The translations under genes were made by a program, and so were the position numbers. This document shows positions 8,564 to 17,177 of a stretch of DNA of 64,000 nucleotides, one piece after another. A model generated the notes under the pieces. The model ran no database searches and was not told the DNA's origin. It saw only the letters and a program-made list of their open reading frames with translations. Positions within the stretch are counted from its first letter, which is position 1. Each line of letters begins with the position of its first letter. This DNA comes from Lachnospiraceae bacterium (GTDB lineage Bacteria; Bacillota; Clostridia; Lachnospirales; Lachnospiraceae): the NCBI GenBank assembly GCA_024697065.1, contig JAILGE010000006.1, positions 1 through 64,000 on the forward strand, in the 5' to 3' direction.

Positions 8564-10621
8564 ATGGATAATGGTGGACATTCTTTTTCTCAATCCGAGG
8601 TAAAAGATGATGCCGGGCAGAATATAGATGCTTTTATTCCCGTTGATACAACGCCTTTAGGCGGGGTGATTTCAGACGGGATCCCCGATGAAATTCTTAG
8701 CGAGACTTTCGGTGCGTCGATAGACATATCTCATGAGATAATATCAGCGCCGCCTACAGAAACAGCTAATGATGAAAAAATAGATGTAACCACGGAAGCA
8801 AGCTCTGATGGAAATATTGATGTAACTGCAGAAGCAAGCACTGATGAAAGCATTGATGTGACCACAGAAGCAACCACTGAGGGAACTATTGATGCAGCCA
8901 CAGAAGAAGCCACAGAAGCAGCCACAGATGCATCCACAGAAGCAACCACTGGAACTATTGATGCAGCCCCAGAAGCAGCTCCTGAGGGAACTATTGATGT
9001 AACCACGGAAACTAATTCTGAGGAGTCTATTGATGTACCCGAAGATGTTCAACCAGCCGAAGTGGCCAGTAGAGAAACCGAGGAAAGAGAGAAAAAGCAG
9101 AAGGCTGAAGTGGAAGGTAGCAGCGATGATATCACGCTGGTGGAGTTCAAGTGCCCGAACTGCGGAGGGACTGTTTATTCGGTAAAAAACTCCATTGATG
9201 ATTTCTGCAGCTACTGCGGTTCGAAGGTAATGCTTCAGTCAGGCTCATCGAACATGAAGCAACCGAAGGGGGTGATCCCTTTCAAGATAGATAAGGATAA
9301 ATGCAGGAGTATTTATGAGAAGAAGGTAAAGAAGTTATTTTTTGTTCCTTCGGAGTTTAAGGATCCTCAATATTGTGAACAGTTTCGCAGTATCTACATG
9401 CCATATCATGTTTTTGATGTAGATGTAAAAGGACCGTTGAATCTTTCTGGTAAGAGGCAGTATAGTCGAGGCGATTATGAATATACGGAGATTTGTAATT
9501 GTCACGCAAATATGGATTGCTATTATCATGGGATTTCTTTAGATGCATCTTCAGCCTTTGATGATAATATGAGTGAGGCCATAGGACCGTTTGACTCTAA
9601 TGAAATAGTTCCGTTTGAAGCTTCGTATCTGAAAGAAGGATATGTTTTCAAACAGGATGTGGGATATGAGTGTTATGAATATAAAGTTAAGACATTTGTG
9701 CTTAATGAAACCTTTAATTCTGCATTTTCAGGATGGGAACGTGGAGTAGTCCTTGATGAACATCAAGAGGGGAATATCCCTATTCTTATAAAACCGGAGA
9801 ATATATATACAGCGTTATTCCCGGTATGGTTGATGACTTACAAATATGGTGATCGTATAGGCCGTGTGGCTATAAATGGCCAAACAGGTAAGATAAGCTA
9901 CGATATGCCTGTAAGTATAAAGAAATACGTAATTTTTTGCTTAACGTTGGCAATACCTGTTTATCTTTTGTTTTTATTTGCAGTGCCCACCATGTATCCT
10001 TCAAATCTGATCGCATATATTCATATACTCGGATGCTTATCCGCATTTCTGGTTTTATTCAATGTGTTTGCCATTGTGAAGAAGGAACAACATTTAGATG
10101 ATGATGGCTACTATTATGAAGATACATCTCAAAAAACTTTTTTTACAAACAAATGGAGGCAAATTGAAGAGAAACAAAAGAAGAAGATAGAAAAGGAAAT
10201 GAATAATACGTTGGCTGCAGGATCTATCCTCACAGTTTCAGTATTGTGTATCGTTCAATTAATAGTCTTGATTCTTAAGTTGACGACAGATGCTATTGTG
10301 TTCGATGTAATACATTTAAATATTGTTCAATCAATTATTATTGAAGGATTAATGTGGGCAGCTTTTGTAAAGGCTAAGGAGCTTGAAGAATCTGATATCG
10401 TTTACGAAGGCGGAATACCTTTGGTTGTGGCAGCACCGCTTGCAATTCTGCTTTCGGGAAATGCGCCGGTATCGAATTCGCTGTATTATGTATCTGCAAT
10501 CGTAATCGCTATCGGAGTTATTATTACTTTGGTCTTAATAGCGGGGATGAAGAGTTTACTGTATACCCGACCGATGCCTCAAACTAAGATTGAAAGGGGA
10601 GATACGAATGAGTCGGCTTAA
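8564..10621 (+). CDS. Zinc-ribbon membrane protein, second copy, with acidic Thr/Glu repeats
   Basis: A 685-residue paralogue of the gene at 5930. The conserved core aligns closely: one ribbon (CPNCGG...CSYCGS), then KGVIPFKIDK, SIYMPYHVFDVDVKG, ALFPVWLMTYKYGDR, and the same paired C-terminal membrane segments. The first zinc ribbon is missing. In its place is about 160 residues of low complexity built from units like IDVTTEA and ATEAATDA. The start has GGAAGG about 9 bases upstream. It is followed, with overlap, by a second TPM gene. Parts of this copy are more A+T-rich than the first. Function unknown. Confidence 0.8.
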   Translation: MDNGGHSFSQSEVKDDAGQNIDAFIPVDTTPLGGVISDGIPDEILSETFGASIDISHEIISAPPTETANDEKIDVTTEASSDGNIDVTAEASTDESIDVTTEATTEGTIDAATEEATEAATDASTEATTGTIDAAPEAAPEGTIDVTTETNSEESIDVPEDVQPAEVASRETEEREKKQKAEVEGSSDDITLVEFKCPNCGGTVYSVKNSIDDFCSYCGSKVMLQSGSSNMKQPKGVIPFKIDKDKCRSIYEKKVKKLFFVPSEFKDPQYCEQFRSIYMPYHVFDVDVKGPLNLSGKRQYSRGDYEYTEICNCHANMDCYYHGISLDASSAFDDNMSEAIGPFDSNEIVPFEASYLKEGYVFKQDVGYECYEYKVKTFVLNETFNSAFSGWERGVVLDEHQEGNIPILIKPENIYTALFPVWLMTYKYGDRIGRVAINGQTGKISYDMPVSIKKYVIFCLTLAIPVYLLFLFAVPTMYPSNLIAYIHILGCLSAFLVLFNVFAIVKKEQHLDDDGYYYEDTSQKTFFTNKWRQIEEKQKKKIEKEMNNTLAAGSILTVSVLCIVQLIVLILKLTTDAIVFDVIHLNIVQSIIIEGLMWAAFVKAKELEESDIVYEGGIPLVVAAPLAILLSGNAPVSNSLYYVSAIVIAIGVIITLVLIAGMKSLLYTRPMPQTKIERGDTNESA
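8780..9040. repeat. Degenerate repeat coding IDVTTEA-like units
   Basis: Imperfect units encode Ile-Asp-Val-Thr-Thr-Glu-Ala and the shorter Ala-Thr-Glu-Ala. They form an acidic, threonine-rich linker that the first-copy protein lacks. The units differ by point changes, so the repeat is old or under loose selection. Confidence 0.75.
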
Positions 10622-11324
10622 AACCGGAATATTGTTTGTTTTATTAGTCGCGGTCTTAGTTATCACATTATTACCGCTTAGGGTGGTGGCAGGAAATTCA
10701 GGATACACAAAAAAATATACGAATCCTGATACCGGATATTATGCGTATATTGATGATCGGGAAGGATTCTTTGACTGGTCCCGTATGGATCGTGTTATGG
10801 AGGCCATGAAAGGATTGACGACAGAGGGAAATGTTATATTTGTCACTGACAGTCCGTGGAGCGATGATGTGGAGAGTTATGCCGACAGATATTTTATGGA
10901 CATAAATGGTCCGGTAACCCCGGGCATCATTTTAGTGATTAACTGGAAGGGGACAATTAAGATTCTGAAGGCTTATAATGGATTTGAAGAGAAGATCTCC
11001 GACCAAAGGGCTAAGTCCATCGTGAATGATGTTTATGATTATCCGGGGATATTAAGTAAAGCAACAAATGCAACCTTGATTTTTGAACGATGTGAAAAGG
11101 AACTGACAGAATTAAGAATAGGCAGGACTTTTAAAAATACGATCGGTATCTTTTTCTCCATTATAATTGCTTTTCTCTTGGGTGGGGTGATACTTGATGT
11201 TATGATGTTTTCTTCGAAGCCATCAAGAAAAAAGAAGCTTAAAAGTATGTCATCGTCAAAAAGTATCAACGACAGAACAGTTATTGTAACTGAAAGATTT
11301 GAAAAATATTCGCCCAATAGATAG
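10608..11324 (+). CDS. TPM-domain protein, second copy, tail lost
   Basis: A 238-residue paralogue of the protein at 7689: signal or anchor (LLPLRVVAGNS), TPM domain (YYAYIDDREGFFDW, GNVIFVTDSPW, TPGIILVINWKGTIKILKAYNG), a membrane segment near 180-200, and a short basic tail. It ends at KYSPNR where the first copy continues from RYSPQSS into the Gly/His tail. The ATG at 10608 has AGGGGAG 6 bases upstream and overlaps the end of the zinc-ribbon gene, as in the first copy. Confidence 0.8.
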   Translation: MSRLKTGILFVLLVAVLVITLLPLRVVAGNSGYTKKYTNPDTGYYAYIDDREGFFDWSRMDRVMEAMKGLTTEGNVIFVTDSPWSDDVESYADRYFMDINGPVTPGIILVINWKGTIKILKAYNGFEEKISDQRAKSIVNDVYDYPGILSKATNATLIFERCEKELTELRIGRTFKNTIGIFFSIIIAFLLGGVILDVMMFSSKPSRKKKLKSMSSSKSINDRTVIVTERFEKYSPNR

Positions 11325-11360
11325 CTGAGACAGCCGTCACAGCAGCGGAAGTCATAAAAC
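11325..11360 (+). pseudogene. Fossil of the lost Gly/His tail
   Basis: Just after the TAG stop at 11322-11324, the bases CACAGCAGCGGAAGTCAT (11338-11355) are identical to the end of the first copy's tail (Gly/Ser/His codons). They lie in the +1 frame relative to the truncated gene. The glycine-rich middle is deleted. This shows that the second TPM gene once had the same tail and lost it by deletion with a frameshift. Confidence 0.7.
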
Positions 11361-11456
11361 TATTTTAAATTAGTAAAAAATATTTCTGGAAAGTAAAAAT
11401 GATTTCCAGTAAGCTAAAGTCACTAAAAGTAAGATGTTAAAGAAAGGATTTTTAAA

Positions 11457-11753
11457 ATGGCTAAAACAATCACAAAAGACATGCTTATCCCCGAGATTCT
11501 TGAGATGGATCCCTATATCGCAAATATGCTTATGGCGCAGGGAATGCACTGCATCTCATGTTATGCGGCAGCCGGTGAGTCGCTTGCGGAAGCAATGTTT
11601 GTTCACGGCTACAGTGCCGATGATATCGATGTAATGGTAAATGAACTCAATGATTATTTGAAGCAGAAGGAAGAGTACGAAGCTGAGAATGATGCTGAGG
11701 CAAGAAAAGCAGCTGGAGTTGAACCTGCGGATGCTTCAAGTGAGAACGTATGA
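11457..11753 (+). CDS. DUF1858 (hybrid-cluster-associated redox disulfide) domain protein
   Basis: A 98-residue protein whose first 65 residues form a DUF1858 domain: ITKDMLIPEILEMDP, then the conserved redox motif GMHCISC (CxxC), then an acidic helical tail. Such domains occur alone or fused to redox proteins; the partner is unknown. GAAAGGA lies upstream of the ATG. The stop overlaps the next start (ATGA), so it is coupled to the methyltransferase gene. Confidence 0.85.
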   Translation: MAKTITKDMLIPEILEMDPYIANMLMAQGMHCISCYAAAGESLAEAMFVHGYSADDIDVMVNELNDYLKQKEEYEAENDAEARKAAGVEPADASSENV

Positions 11754-12910
11754 AGACATATGAACTTATAGCACCCTGCCATTTCGGACTGGAATCGGTG
11801 CTCAAAAGAGAGATAACGGATCTGGGTTATGAGGTCTCAGAAGTAGAGGACGGAAGAGTCACTTTTCTCGGAGATCATGAAGCTCTTGCAAGAGTTAATA
11901 TCGGATCCAGAACAGCAGAGAGGATACTGGTAAAGCTGGGAAGCTTCCATGCCGAGACTTTTGAGGAACTCTTTCAGGGGACCAAAGCACTTCCCATAGA
12001 AGAGTGGATCCCTAAGGATGGGAGATTCTGGGTGGCCAAGGCTGCCAGTGTTAAGAGTGCTCTTTTCTCACCCTCGGACATTCAGTCCATAATGAAAAAG
12101 GCGATGGTAGAGCATCTTAAAGAAATCTACAGGACTGAGTGGTTTGAAGAAAGCGGCGCTGATTATCCAATAAGAGTTTTCCTTAAAAAAGATGAAGTGA
12201 CAGTTGGGCTTGATACTACAGGTGAATCCCTTCATAAGCGCGGATACAGAAAGCTTACGGCGAAGGCTCCCATAGCGGAGAATCTGGCAGCGGCACTTAT
12301 CATGCTTACACCCTGGCATGCAGACCGTGTGCTGGTGGATCCGTTCTGCGGAAGCGGTACATTTCCTATAGAAGCCGCACTTATGGCTGCAAATATCGCT
12401 CCGGGAATGAACAGAAAGTTTATGGCAGAGAAGTGGACAAATGTCATTTCAGACAGCTTCTGGAAGGACGCCAGAGAAGAAGCTGCAGACATGATAGACA
12501 GAAGCGTGAAATGTGATATACAGGCTTATGATCTGGATCCCGAGATGACCAAGATCGCCAGAGCCAATGCGGAGCTTGCCGGCGTAAAGGACATGATACA
12601 TTTCCAGACAAGGTCTGTTGCGGATCTTTCACATCCTAAAAAATACGGATTCATAATAACCAATCCGCCCTATGGAGAGAGACTGGAAGAGAAGGCGGAG
12701 CTTCCGGAATTATATAAGACCATAGGGGAAAGATATGCCGCGCTTGATTCATGGTCGATGTTTATGATCACTTCATATGAAGATGCGGAAAAATATATAG
12801 GCAGAAAAGCCGATAAGAACCGTAAGATCTACAACGGAATGCTTAAGACATATTTTTACAGTTTTATGGGCCCCAGACCGCCCAAGCGCACAAGGAGTAA
12901 CGATCAATGA
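11750..12910 (+). CDS. THUMP-domain class I rRNA methyltransferase (RlmL/YpsC type)
   Basis: A 386-residue SAM-dependent methyltransferase, probably making N2-methylguanosine in 23S rRNA. The N-terminal THUMP region (about 45-150) binds RNA. The C-terminal domain has the SAM motif DPFCGSGTFPIEAA (about 199-212) and the catalytic motif TNPPYGERL. The length fits the Firmicute YpsC group, without the second fused methyltransferase of enterobacterial RlmL. The start overlaps the DUF1858 gene (ATGA), and the stop overlaps the rdgB start (ATGA), so the three genes form one operon. Confidence 0.9.
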   Translation: MKTYELIAPCHFGLESVLKREITDLGYEVSEVEDGRVTFLGDHEALARVNIGSRTAERILVKLGSFHAETFEELFQGTKALPIEEWIPKDGRFWVAKAASVKSALFSPSDIQSIMKKAMVEHLKEIYRTEWFEESGADYPIRVFLKKDEVTVGLDTTGESLHKRGYRKLTAKAPIAENLAAALIMLTPWHADRVLVDPFCGSGTFPIEAALMAANIAPGMNRKFMAEKWTNVISDSFWKDAREEAADMIDRSVKCDIQAYDLDPEMTKIARANAELAGVKDMIHFQTRSVADLSHPKKYGFIITNPPYGERLEEKAELPELYKTIGERYAALDSWSMFMITSYEDAEKYIGRKADKNRKIYNGMLKTYFYSFMGPRPPKRTRSNDQ

Positions 12911-13539
12911 GAACTATCATATTTGCAACAACCAATGCCGACAAGGTAAAAGAGATCGATGAGATCATGCAGGGAACGGATACACAGATCCTGCAGATGA
13001 AAGATATAGGATTTGATGAAGATATAGACGAGACGGGAACCACATTCACCGAGAATGCAGCCATTAAGGCAAAAGCCGTTGCGGATTACATCGCAGATAA
13101 GAAGAAAGATTTCATGGATGCTATAGTTATGGCAGATGATTCGGGGCTTGAGATCGATGCTCTGGGAAAGATGCCGGGAGTTCAGTCTCACAGATGGCTT
13201 GGAGACAGAACTTACACTCAGGCTATGCAGGACATAATCGATGAGATAAAGGATGTTCCTGAAGAAAAGCGTACAGCACGTTTTGTCTGCTCGATCGCAG
13301 CAGCACTCCCCGGAAAAGAGGATGCGATAACTGTTCTTGAGACTGTTGAAGGAATGGTTGCTCACGAGATAGCCGGTGAGAACGGATTCGGATATGATCC
13401 TTTCTTCTATGTGCCGGAATTCGGATGCACCACGGCACAGATGACTTCCGAACAGAAGAATCAGATCAGTCACAGAGGCAAGGCTGTGAGAGCGATGAGA
13501 GACAGACTGATAGAGTTAAAGTATATTGAACTCGTATAA
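12907..13539 (+). CDS. rdgB: XTP/dITP diphosphatase (RdgB/HAM1)
   Basis: A 210-residue nucleotide-pool cleaner that hydrolyses dITP, ITP and XTP to the monophosphates. Family motifs are present in order: FATTNADKVKEI (N-terminus), FTENAAIKAKA, ADDSGLEIDAL, FGYDPFFYVPE and SHRGKAVRAM. It is slightly longer than the usual 195-200 residues because of a short charged insertion after KAVADYIAD. It is translationally coupled to the upstream methyltransferase gene. Confidence 0.93.
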   Translation: MRTIIFATTNADKVKEIDEIMQGTDTQILQMKDIGFDEDIDETGTTFTENAAIKAKAVADYIADKKKDFMDAIVMADDSGLEIDALGKMPGVQSHRWLGDRTYTQAMQDIIDEIKDVPEEKRTARFVCSIAAALPGKEDAITVLETVEGMVAHEIAGENGFGYDPFFYVPEFGCTTAQMTSEQKNQISHRGKAVRAMRDRLIELKYIELV

Positions 13540-13572
13540 AATCCCGCATAAATATTAAATTGGATATAACAA

Positions 13573-13604
13573 AAGCGGCATACGTTTTTGACAGTATGCC
13601 GCTT
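13573..13604. terminator. Hairpin after rdgB, possible terminator
   Basis: AAGCGGCATAC and GTATGCCGCTT form a perfect 11-bp stem with a 10-base loop. The plus-strand T-run after it is poor, so termination may be weak or need Rho. Confidence 0.5.
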
Positions 13605-13660
13605 GTATGTTATAAATGATGTTGCATGGTCGCGGTTGATCCGGTCTCATGTGATCACAT

Positions 13661-13734
13661 CGAGGTGTGGCTCAGTTTGGTGGAGCGCCTGGTTTGGGAC
13701 CAGGAGGCCGCAGGTTCGAATCCTGTCACCTCGA
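13661..13734 (+). tRNA. tRNA-Pro (UGG anticodon)
   Basis: A 74-base cloverleaf: acceptor stem CGAGGTG/CACCTCG, anticodon stem CCTGG/CCAGG with loop TTTGGGA (anticodon TGG), T-loop GTTCGAATC, discriminator A at 13734. CCA is not encoded. A run of T follows at once and acts with the tRNA's own structure as terminator. Confidence 0.97.
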
Positions 13735-13753
13735 TTTTTTTATGCCCATTTTC

Positions 13754-15256
13754 TTATTTCAGTACCTTTTCTGTCATCTCGGGATCCATGTGACCGTCGC
13801 GGTGCATGGAGAATTTATCCATAGGATAGTTCTCAAGATTATCAAGGATCTTTCTGCCGTCTGCTTTGCTGAGCAGGGTAGCTCTTGCCTTCATGACTTC
13901 CTGAGCAGTCTTATATCTTGAAGGTCCGCCTACACAGCCTTCGGGGCAGACCATACCTTCGATGAAGTCTTCGGGAAGTTTTCCTGCCTTGAGGAGAAGG
14001 AGTGCCTTGCGGCATTCGTCACCGCCGGCTGCCTTGCGAAGCTTGATCTCATCGGTTCTCTCACCGCGTTCCATCATGCATTCGAGAACAGCATTGGCAA
14101 CACCACCGCTGGATGCGAACTTCTTTCCGAAGATGGTGGATTCCTGATACTCTTCTTCCACAGGTTCAAGTGTCACATCCTTGGAACGGAGCAGTGCTGC
14201 GAACTCACCGAATGTGATAACGTAATCGGCATTATCGGGAACGCTCTCGTCACGTGATTCGGATTTCTTTGCGATGCAGGGACCGATGAATACTGTGACG
14301 CAATCGGGATGCGTAAGTTTTAAGTAACGTGAGATTGCACACATGGGTGAAACAATGGATGACATATTCTCACGGAACTGATCCGGGAAGTGCTTCTTTA
14401 AGAGGTTGATGAAAGCAGGGCAGCAGGAAGTAGTCATCTTGCGGCCTTCTTCCTTTGCTTCTGTCCACTCGAAGGACTCATATGCAGCAGTCATATCTCC
14501 GCCGAGACCGACTTCAACCATATCGGCAAAGCCCAGTTCCTTTAAAGCCTTGCGGATGGAGGCCATGGTGATATTTTCTCCGAACTGACCTTCTATTGCA
14601 GGGGCTGTCATAGCAATGACTTCTTTCCCTGCGAGGATAGCTTCGATGATCTGAACAAGATATATTTTTGAACCGATGGCACCGAAGGGGCAGGAGTGTA
14701 TGCAGCGTCCGCAGTTGATGCACTTGGATTCATCTATTTTGCAGATACCATATTCGTCATAGGTGATGGCATTGACCGGACATACCTTTTTACAGGGACG
14801 TTCCAGATGAACGATGGCATTATAAGGACAGGCACCGGCGCACATTCCGCATTCCTTACATTTGGAAGGGTCGATATGCATGCGGACATCACCGGGGTGG
14901 ATAGCGTCGAATTTACAGCTTGCCTGACATGCTTTTCCGAGACAGAAACGACAGTTGTCAGTAACGGAGTATGCGGAAAGGGGACATTCGTTGCAGGCTG
15001 CATAGATTACCTGAACTACGTTGTCCGAATCGGGATTGTCCGATGTGTTCTGACCGCAGGCGAGACGGATACGCTCTCTTACGATCTCTCTTTCTTTATA
15101 AATACAGCATCTGAAACTCGGCTTTGGGCCGGGGATAGTCTTCATGACGAGATCGTTTTTAGTCTCTTCATTAAGATTTCCTGCCCAGGCGAGTCTGCAG
15201 ACTTCTTCCGCAATATCGTGTTTTAATCCTACGATACCTTTATCGTTTGTGACCAT
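13754..15256 (-). CDS. [FeFe]-hydrogenase, group-B-like, with extra N-terminal cluster motifs
   Basis: A 500-residue iron hydrogenase. Cys-rich N-terminus (CNECPLS...CRFCLGKACQASC, about 89-114), two 4Fe-4S ferredoxin motifs (about 133-145 and 179-190), then the H-cluster domain: TSCCPAF (about 276-282), GPCIAKK (about 325-331) and CPEGCVGGP near the C-terminus, which carry the cluster cysteines. The spacing fits group B rather than the bifurcating HydA type; whether it makes or senses H2 is unknown. ATG at 15256 is chosen because GGGAGAAG precedes it. An in-frame ATG 36 bases earlier directly follows a TATAAT (15296-15291), likely the -10 box, and has no ribosome site. No maturation genes (HydEFG) are nearby. 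Confidence 0.9.
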   Translation of the reverse strand: MVTNDKGIVGLKHDIAEEVCRLAWAGNLNEETKNDLVMKTIPGPKPSFRCCIYKEREIVRERIRLACGQNTSDNPDSDNVVQVIYAACNECPLSAYSVTDNCRFCLGKACQASCKFDAIHPGDVRMHIDPSKCKECGMCAGACPYNAIVHLERPCKKVCPVNAITYDEYGICKIDESKCINCGRCIHSCPFGAIGSKIYLVQIIEAILAGKEVIAMTAPAIEGQFGENITMASIRKALKELGFADMVEVGLGGDMTAAYESFEWTEAKEEGRKMTTSCCPAFINLLKKHFPDQFRENMSSIVSPMCAISRYLKLTHPDCVTVFIGPCIAKKSESRDESVPDNADYVITFGEFAALLRSKDVTLEPVEEEYQESTIFGKKFASSGGVANAVLECMMERGERTDEIKLRKAAGGDECRKALLLLKAGKLPEDFIEGMVCPEGCVGGPSRYKTAQEVMKARATLLSKADGRKILDNLENYPMDKFSMHRDGHMDPEMTEKVLK

Positions 15257-15316
15257 ATTAACTTCTTCTCCCACATTTTTATTGAATTTCATTATAACAT
15301 TTATATATTTTTCTTG

Positions 15317-15345
15317 TTGAAATAATGATAATTTTTTTTTAAAAT
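15317..15345 (+). promoter_or_regulatory. Promoter of the SulP transporter gene
   Basis: TTGAAA (15317-15322), 17 bases, TAAAAT (15340-15345), about 55 bases before the start codon. It is back-to-back with the hydrogenase -10 box at 15291-15296. Confidence 0.6.
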
Positions 15346-15401
15346 GACTTTTTGTGTGTCACAAATGAGTGACGACTGAAGGAAAAAAGAGAGGAACGGC
15401 A

Positions 15402-17084
15402 ATGGATAAAGTAAAAACCAAACCAACGGAAGAAAAGCTCAAACCGAAGCTTTTCTCGGTAATGAAGAACTATTCAAAGGAGCAGTTTGTTAAGGATGTC
15501 GTATCAGGTATCATTGTTGCGATCATAGCTCTTCCGCTTTCAATTGCGCTTGCACTTGCATCGGGAGTAGGTCCTGAGCAGGGATTATATACTGCTATAG
15601 TAGCGGGATTTATTGTTTCCTTCCTCGGAGGAAGCAGAGTTCAGATCGCGGGCCCCACGGCTGCTTTTGCGACAATAGTAGCGGGAATAGTTGCTGCCGA
15701 AGGCATGGATGGTCTTATCATTTCCACCGTAATGGCCGGTATCATTATGATAATCATGGGTCTGTGTCGTTTCGGTGCCCTTATTAAATATATCCCCGGA
15801 ACCATTACATCGGGATTTACATTTGGTATAGCAGTCACGATCCTTATCGGACAGATCAAGGATTTCCTGGGACTTACTTTTCAGAATGCTCCCGTTGAGA
15901 CATTAGATAAAGTAGCAGAGGTTTTCAGGTGTATCGGAACGATTAATGTTCAGGCACTTCTTATAGGTATACTTTCGCTTGCCATTTTGATCTTATGGCC
16001 CAAGAAGTTAGAGAAGATTCCGGCGTCCCTTATTGCCGTTATCATCTGTTCGGCCATTGTTAAACTTACGGATATCAATGTTAATACCATCGGTGATCTC
16101 TATGAGATCTCTTCCAGACCCCCTCAGTTTGTTTTACCCGAAGTTACATTTGCAAGGGTGAAGGCTCTGGTTCCCAATGCATTTACCATTGCCATCCTTG
16201 CCGCTATCGAATCACTTTTATCCTGTGTTGTATCCGACGGTATGATAGGATCGAGACACAGATCGAATATGGAGATAATCGCACAGGGTACCGCAAATAT
16301 AGCATCCGCACTTTTCGGAGGAATACCTGCAACCGGTGCTATCGCAAGAACTGCGGCCAATGTTAAGAACGGCGGACGTACACCTGTTGCCGGAATGGTC
16401 CATTCAATAGTTGTGCTTGCTATCCTTTTGATACTCATGCCTTATGCTTCGCTTATTCCCATGCCTACCATCGCAGCCATTCTCTTCGTGGTTGCCTATA
16501 ATATGAGCGGCTGGAGAAATATTGTTTATACCGCAAAGACCGCGCCCAAGAGCGATATAATGGTACTGTTCGTAACACTTATCTTTACCGTAGTATTCGA
16601 CCTTGTGGTTGCCATCGGCGTTGGTATGGTACTTGCAGCTATCCTCTTCATGAAGAGAATGGCAGATGTTACGGAAGCGCATGCATGGGTTGATGTGGAT
16701 GATGAAGATACGGATCCGGACAATATCCTTCTTAAGAAGATCCCTCAGAATACAAGAGTGTTCGAGATCAACGGACCTATGTTCTTCGCGGCTCACGATA
16801 AGTTCAAATATATGCTTGATGACGAGGATATAGATGTTCTCGTAATAAGAATGAGAAACGTACCTGCTGTTGATGCGGCAGGAGTAGAGACTCTCGCTAA
16901 TATAGTTAAACGTTGTGAGAAACATAATGTAAAAGTCGTATTCTCACACGTCAATGAGCAGCCGGCACATGCTATGGAGAAGGCAGGACTTACCGCGAAG
17001 ATCGGTAAAGAGAACTTCTGCAGCCATATCGATACGGCTTTGATCAGGGCTGAAGAGATAGAAAAAGAAATAAAAAAGAAATAA
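15402..17084 (+). CDS. SulP-family anion transporter with STAS domain
   Basis: A 560-residue inner-membrane transporter of the SulP/SLC26 family (sulfate, bicarbonate or similar anions). The transmembrane core (about residues 25-430) has the signature GLYTAIVAGFIVSFLGGSRV with the following QIAGPTAAF. The C-terminal STAS domain (about 450-550) includes VLVIRMRNVPAVDAAGVETL. The ATG at 15402 has GAGAGGA upstream; an in-frame GTG at 15369 lacks a site. It is transcribed from its own promoter, divergently from the hydrogenase gene. Substrate not readable. Confidence 0.9.
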   Translation: MDKVKTKPTEEKLKPKLFSVMKNYSKEQFVKDVVSGIIVAIIALPLSIALALASGVGPEQGLYTAIVAGFIVSFLGGSRVQIAGPTAAFATIVAGIVAAEGMDGLIISTVMAGIIMIIMGLCRFGALIKYIPGTITSGFTFGIAVTILIGQIKDFLGLTFQNAPVETLDKVAEVFRCIGTINVQALLIGILSLAILILWPKKLEKIPASLIAVIICSAIVKLTDINVNTIGDLYEISSRPPQFVLPEVTFARVKALVPNAFTIAILAAIESLLSCVVSDGMIGSRHRSNMEIIAQGTANIASALFGGIPATGAIARTAANVKNGGRTPVAGMVHSIVVLAILLILMPYASLIPMPTIAAILFVVAYNMSGWRNIVYTAKTAPKSDIMVLFVTLIFTVVFDLVVAIGVGMVLAAILFMKRMADVTEAHAWVDVDDEDTDPDNILLKKIPQNTRVFEINGPMFFAAHDKFKYMLDDEDIDVLVIRMRNVPAVDAAGVETLANIVKRCEKHNVKVVFSHVNEQPAHAMEKAGLTAKIGKENFCSHIDTALIRAEEIEKEIKKK

Positions 17085-17112
17085 ACAATAAACACAGTTA
17101 ACTTAAAATGTC

Positions 17113-17141
17113 TTGAGATAAAATGATCAGGTGTGTAGAAT
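17113..17141 (+). promoter_or_regulatory. Promoter of the S-component gene
   Basis: TTGAGA (17113-17118), 17 bases, TAGAAT (17136-17141), with the gene's start codon at 17178. Confidence 0.6.
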
Positions 17142-17177
17142 TATATCCTGAAAGAAGCTGATTAGGAGGCATTGGTT

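Noticed and set aside
8731-9052. Two minus-strand frames rich in Ser/Val or Cys/Gly
   Set aside because: They are mirror frames of the Thr/Glu repeat region of the second zinc-ribbon gene.
11386-11409. CTGGAAA/TTTCCAG hairpin before the DUF1858 gene as terminator
   Set aside because: The stem is 7 bp with a 10-base loop and no T-run; too weak to call.
15257-15292. Longer hydrogenase N-terminus starting at 15292
   Set aside because: That ATG directly follows a TATAAT and lacks a ribosome site; the ATG at 15256 has GGGAGAAG.
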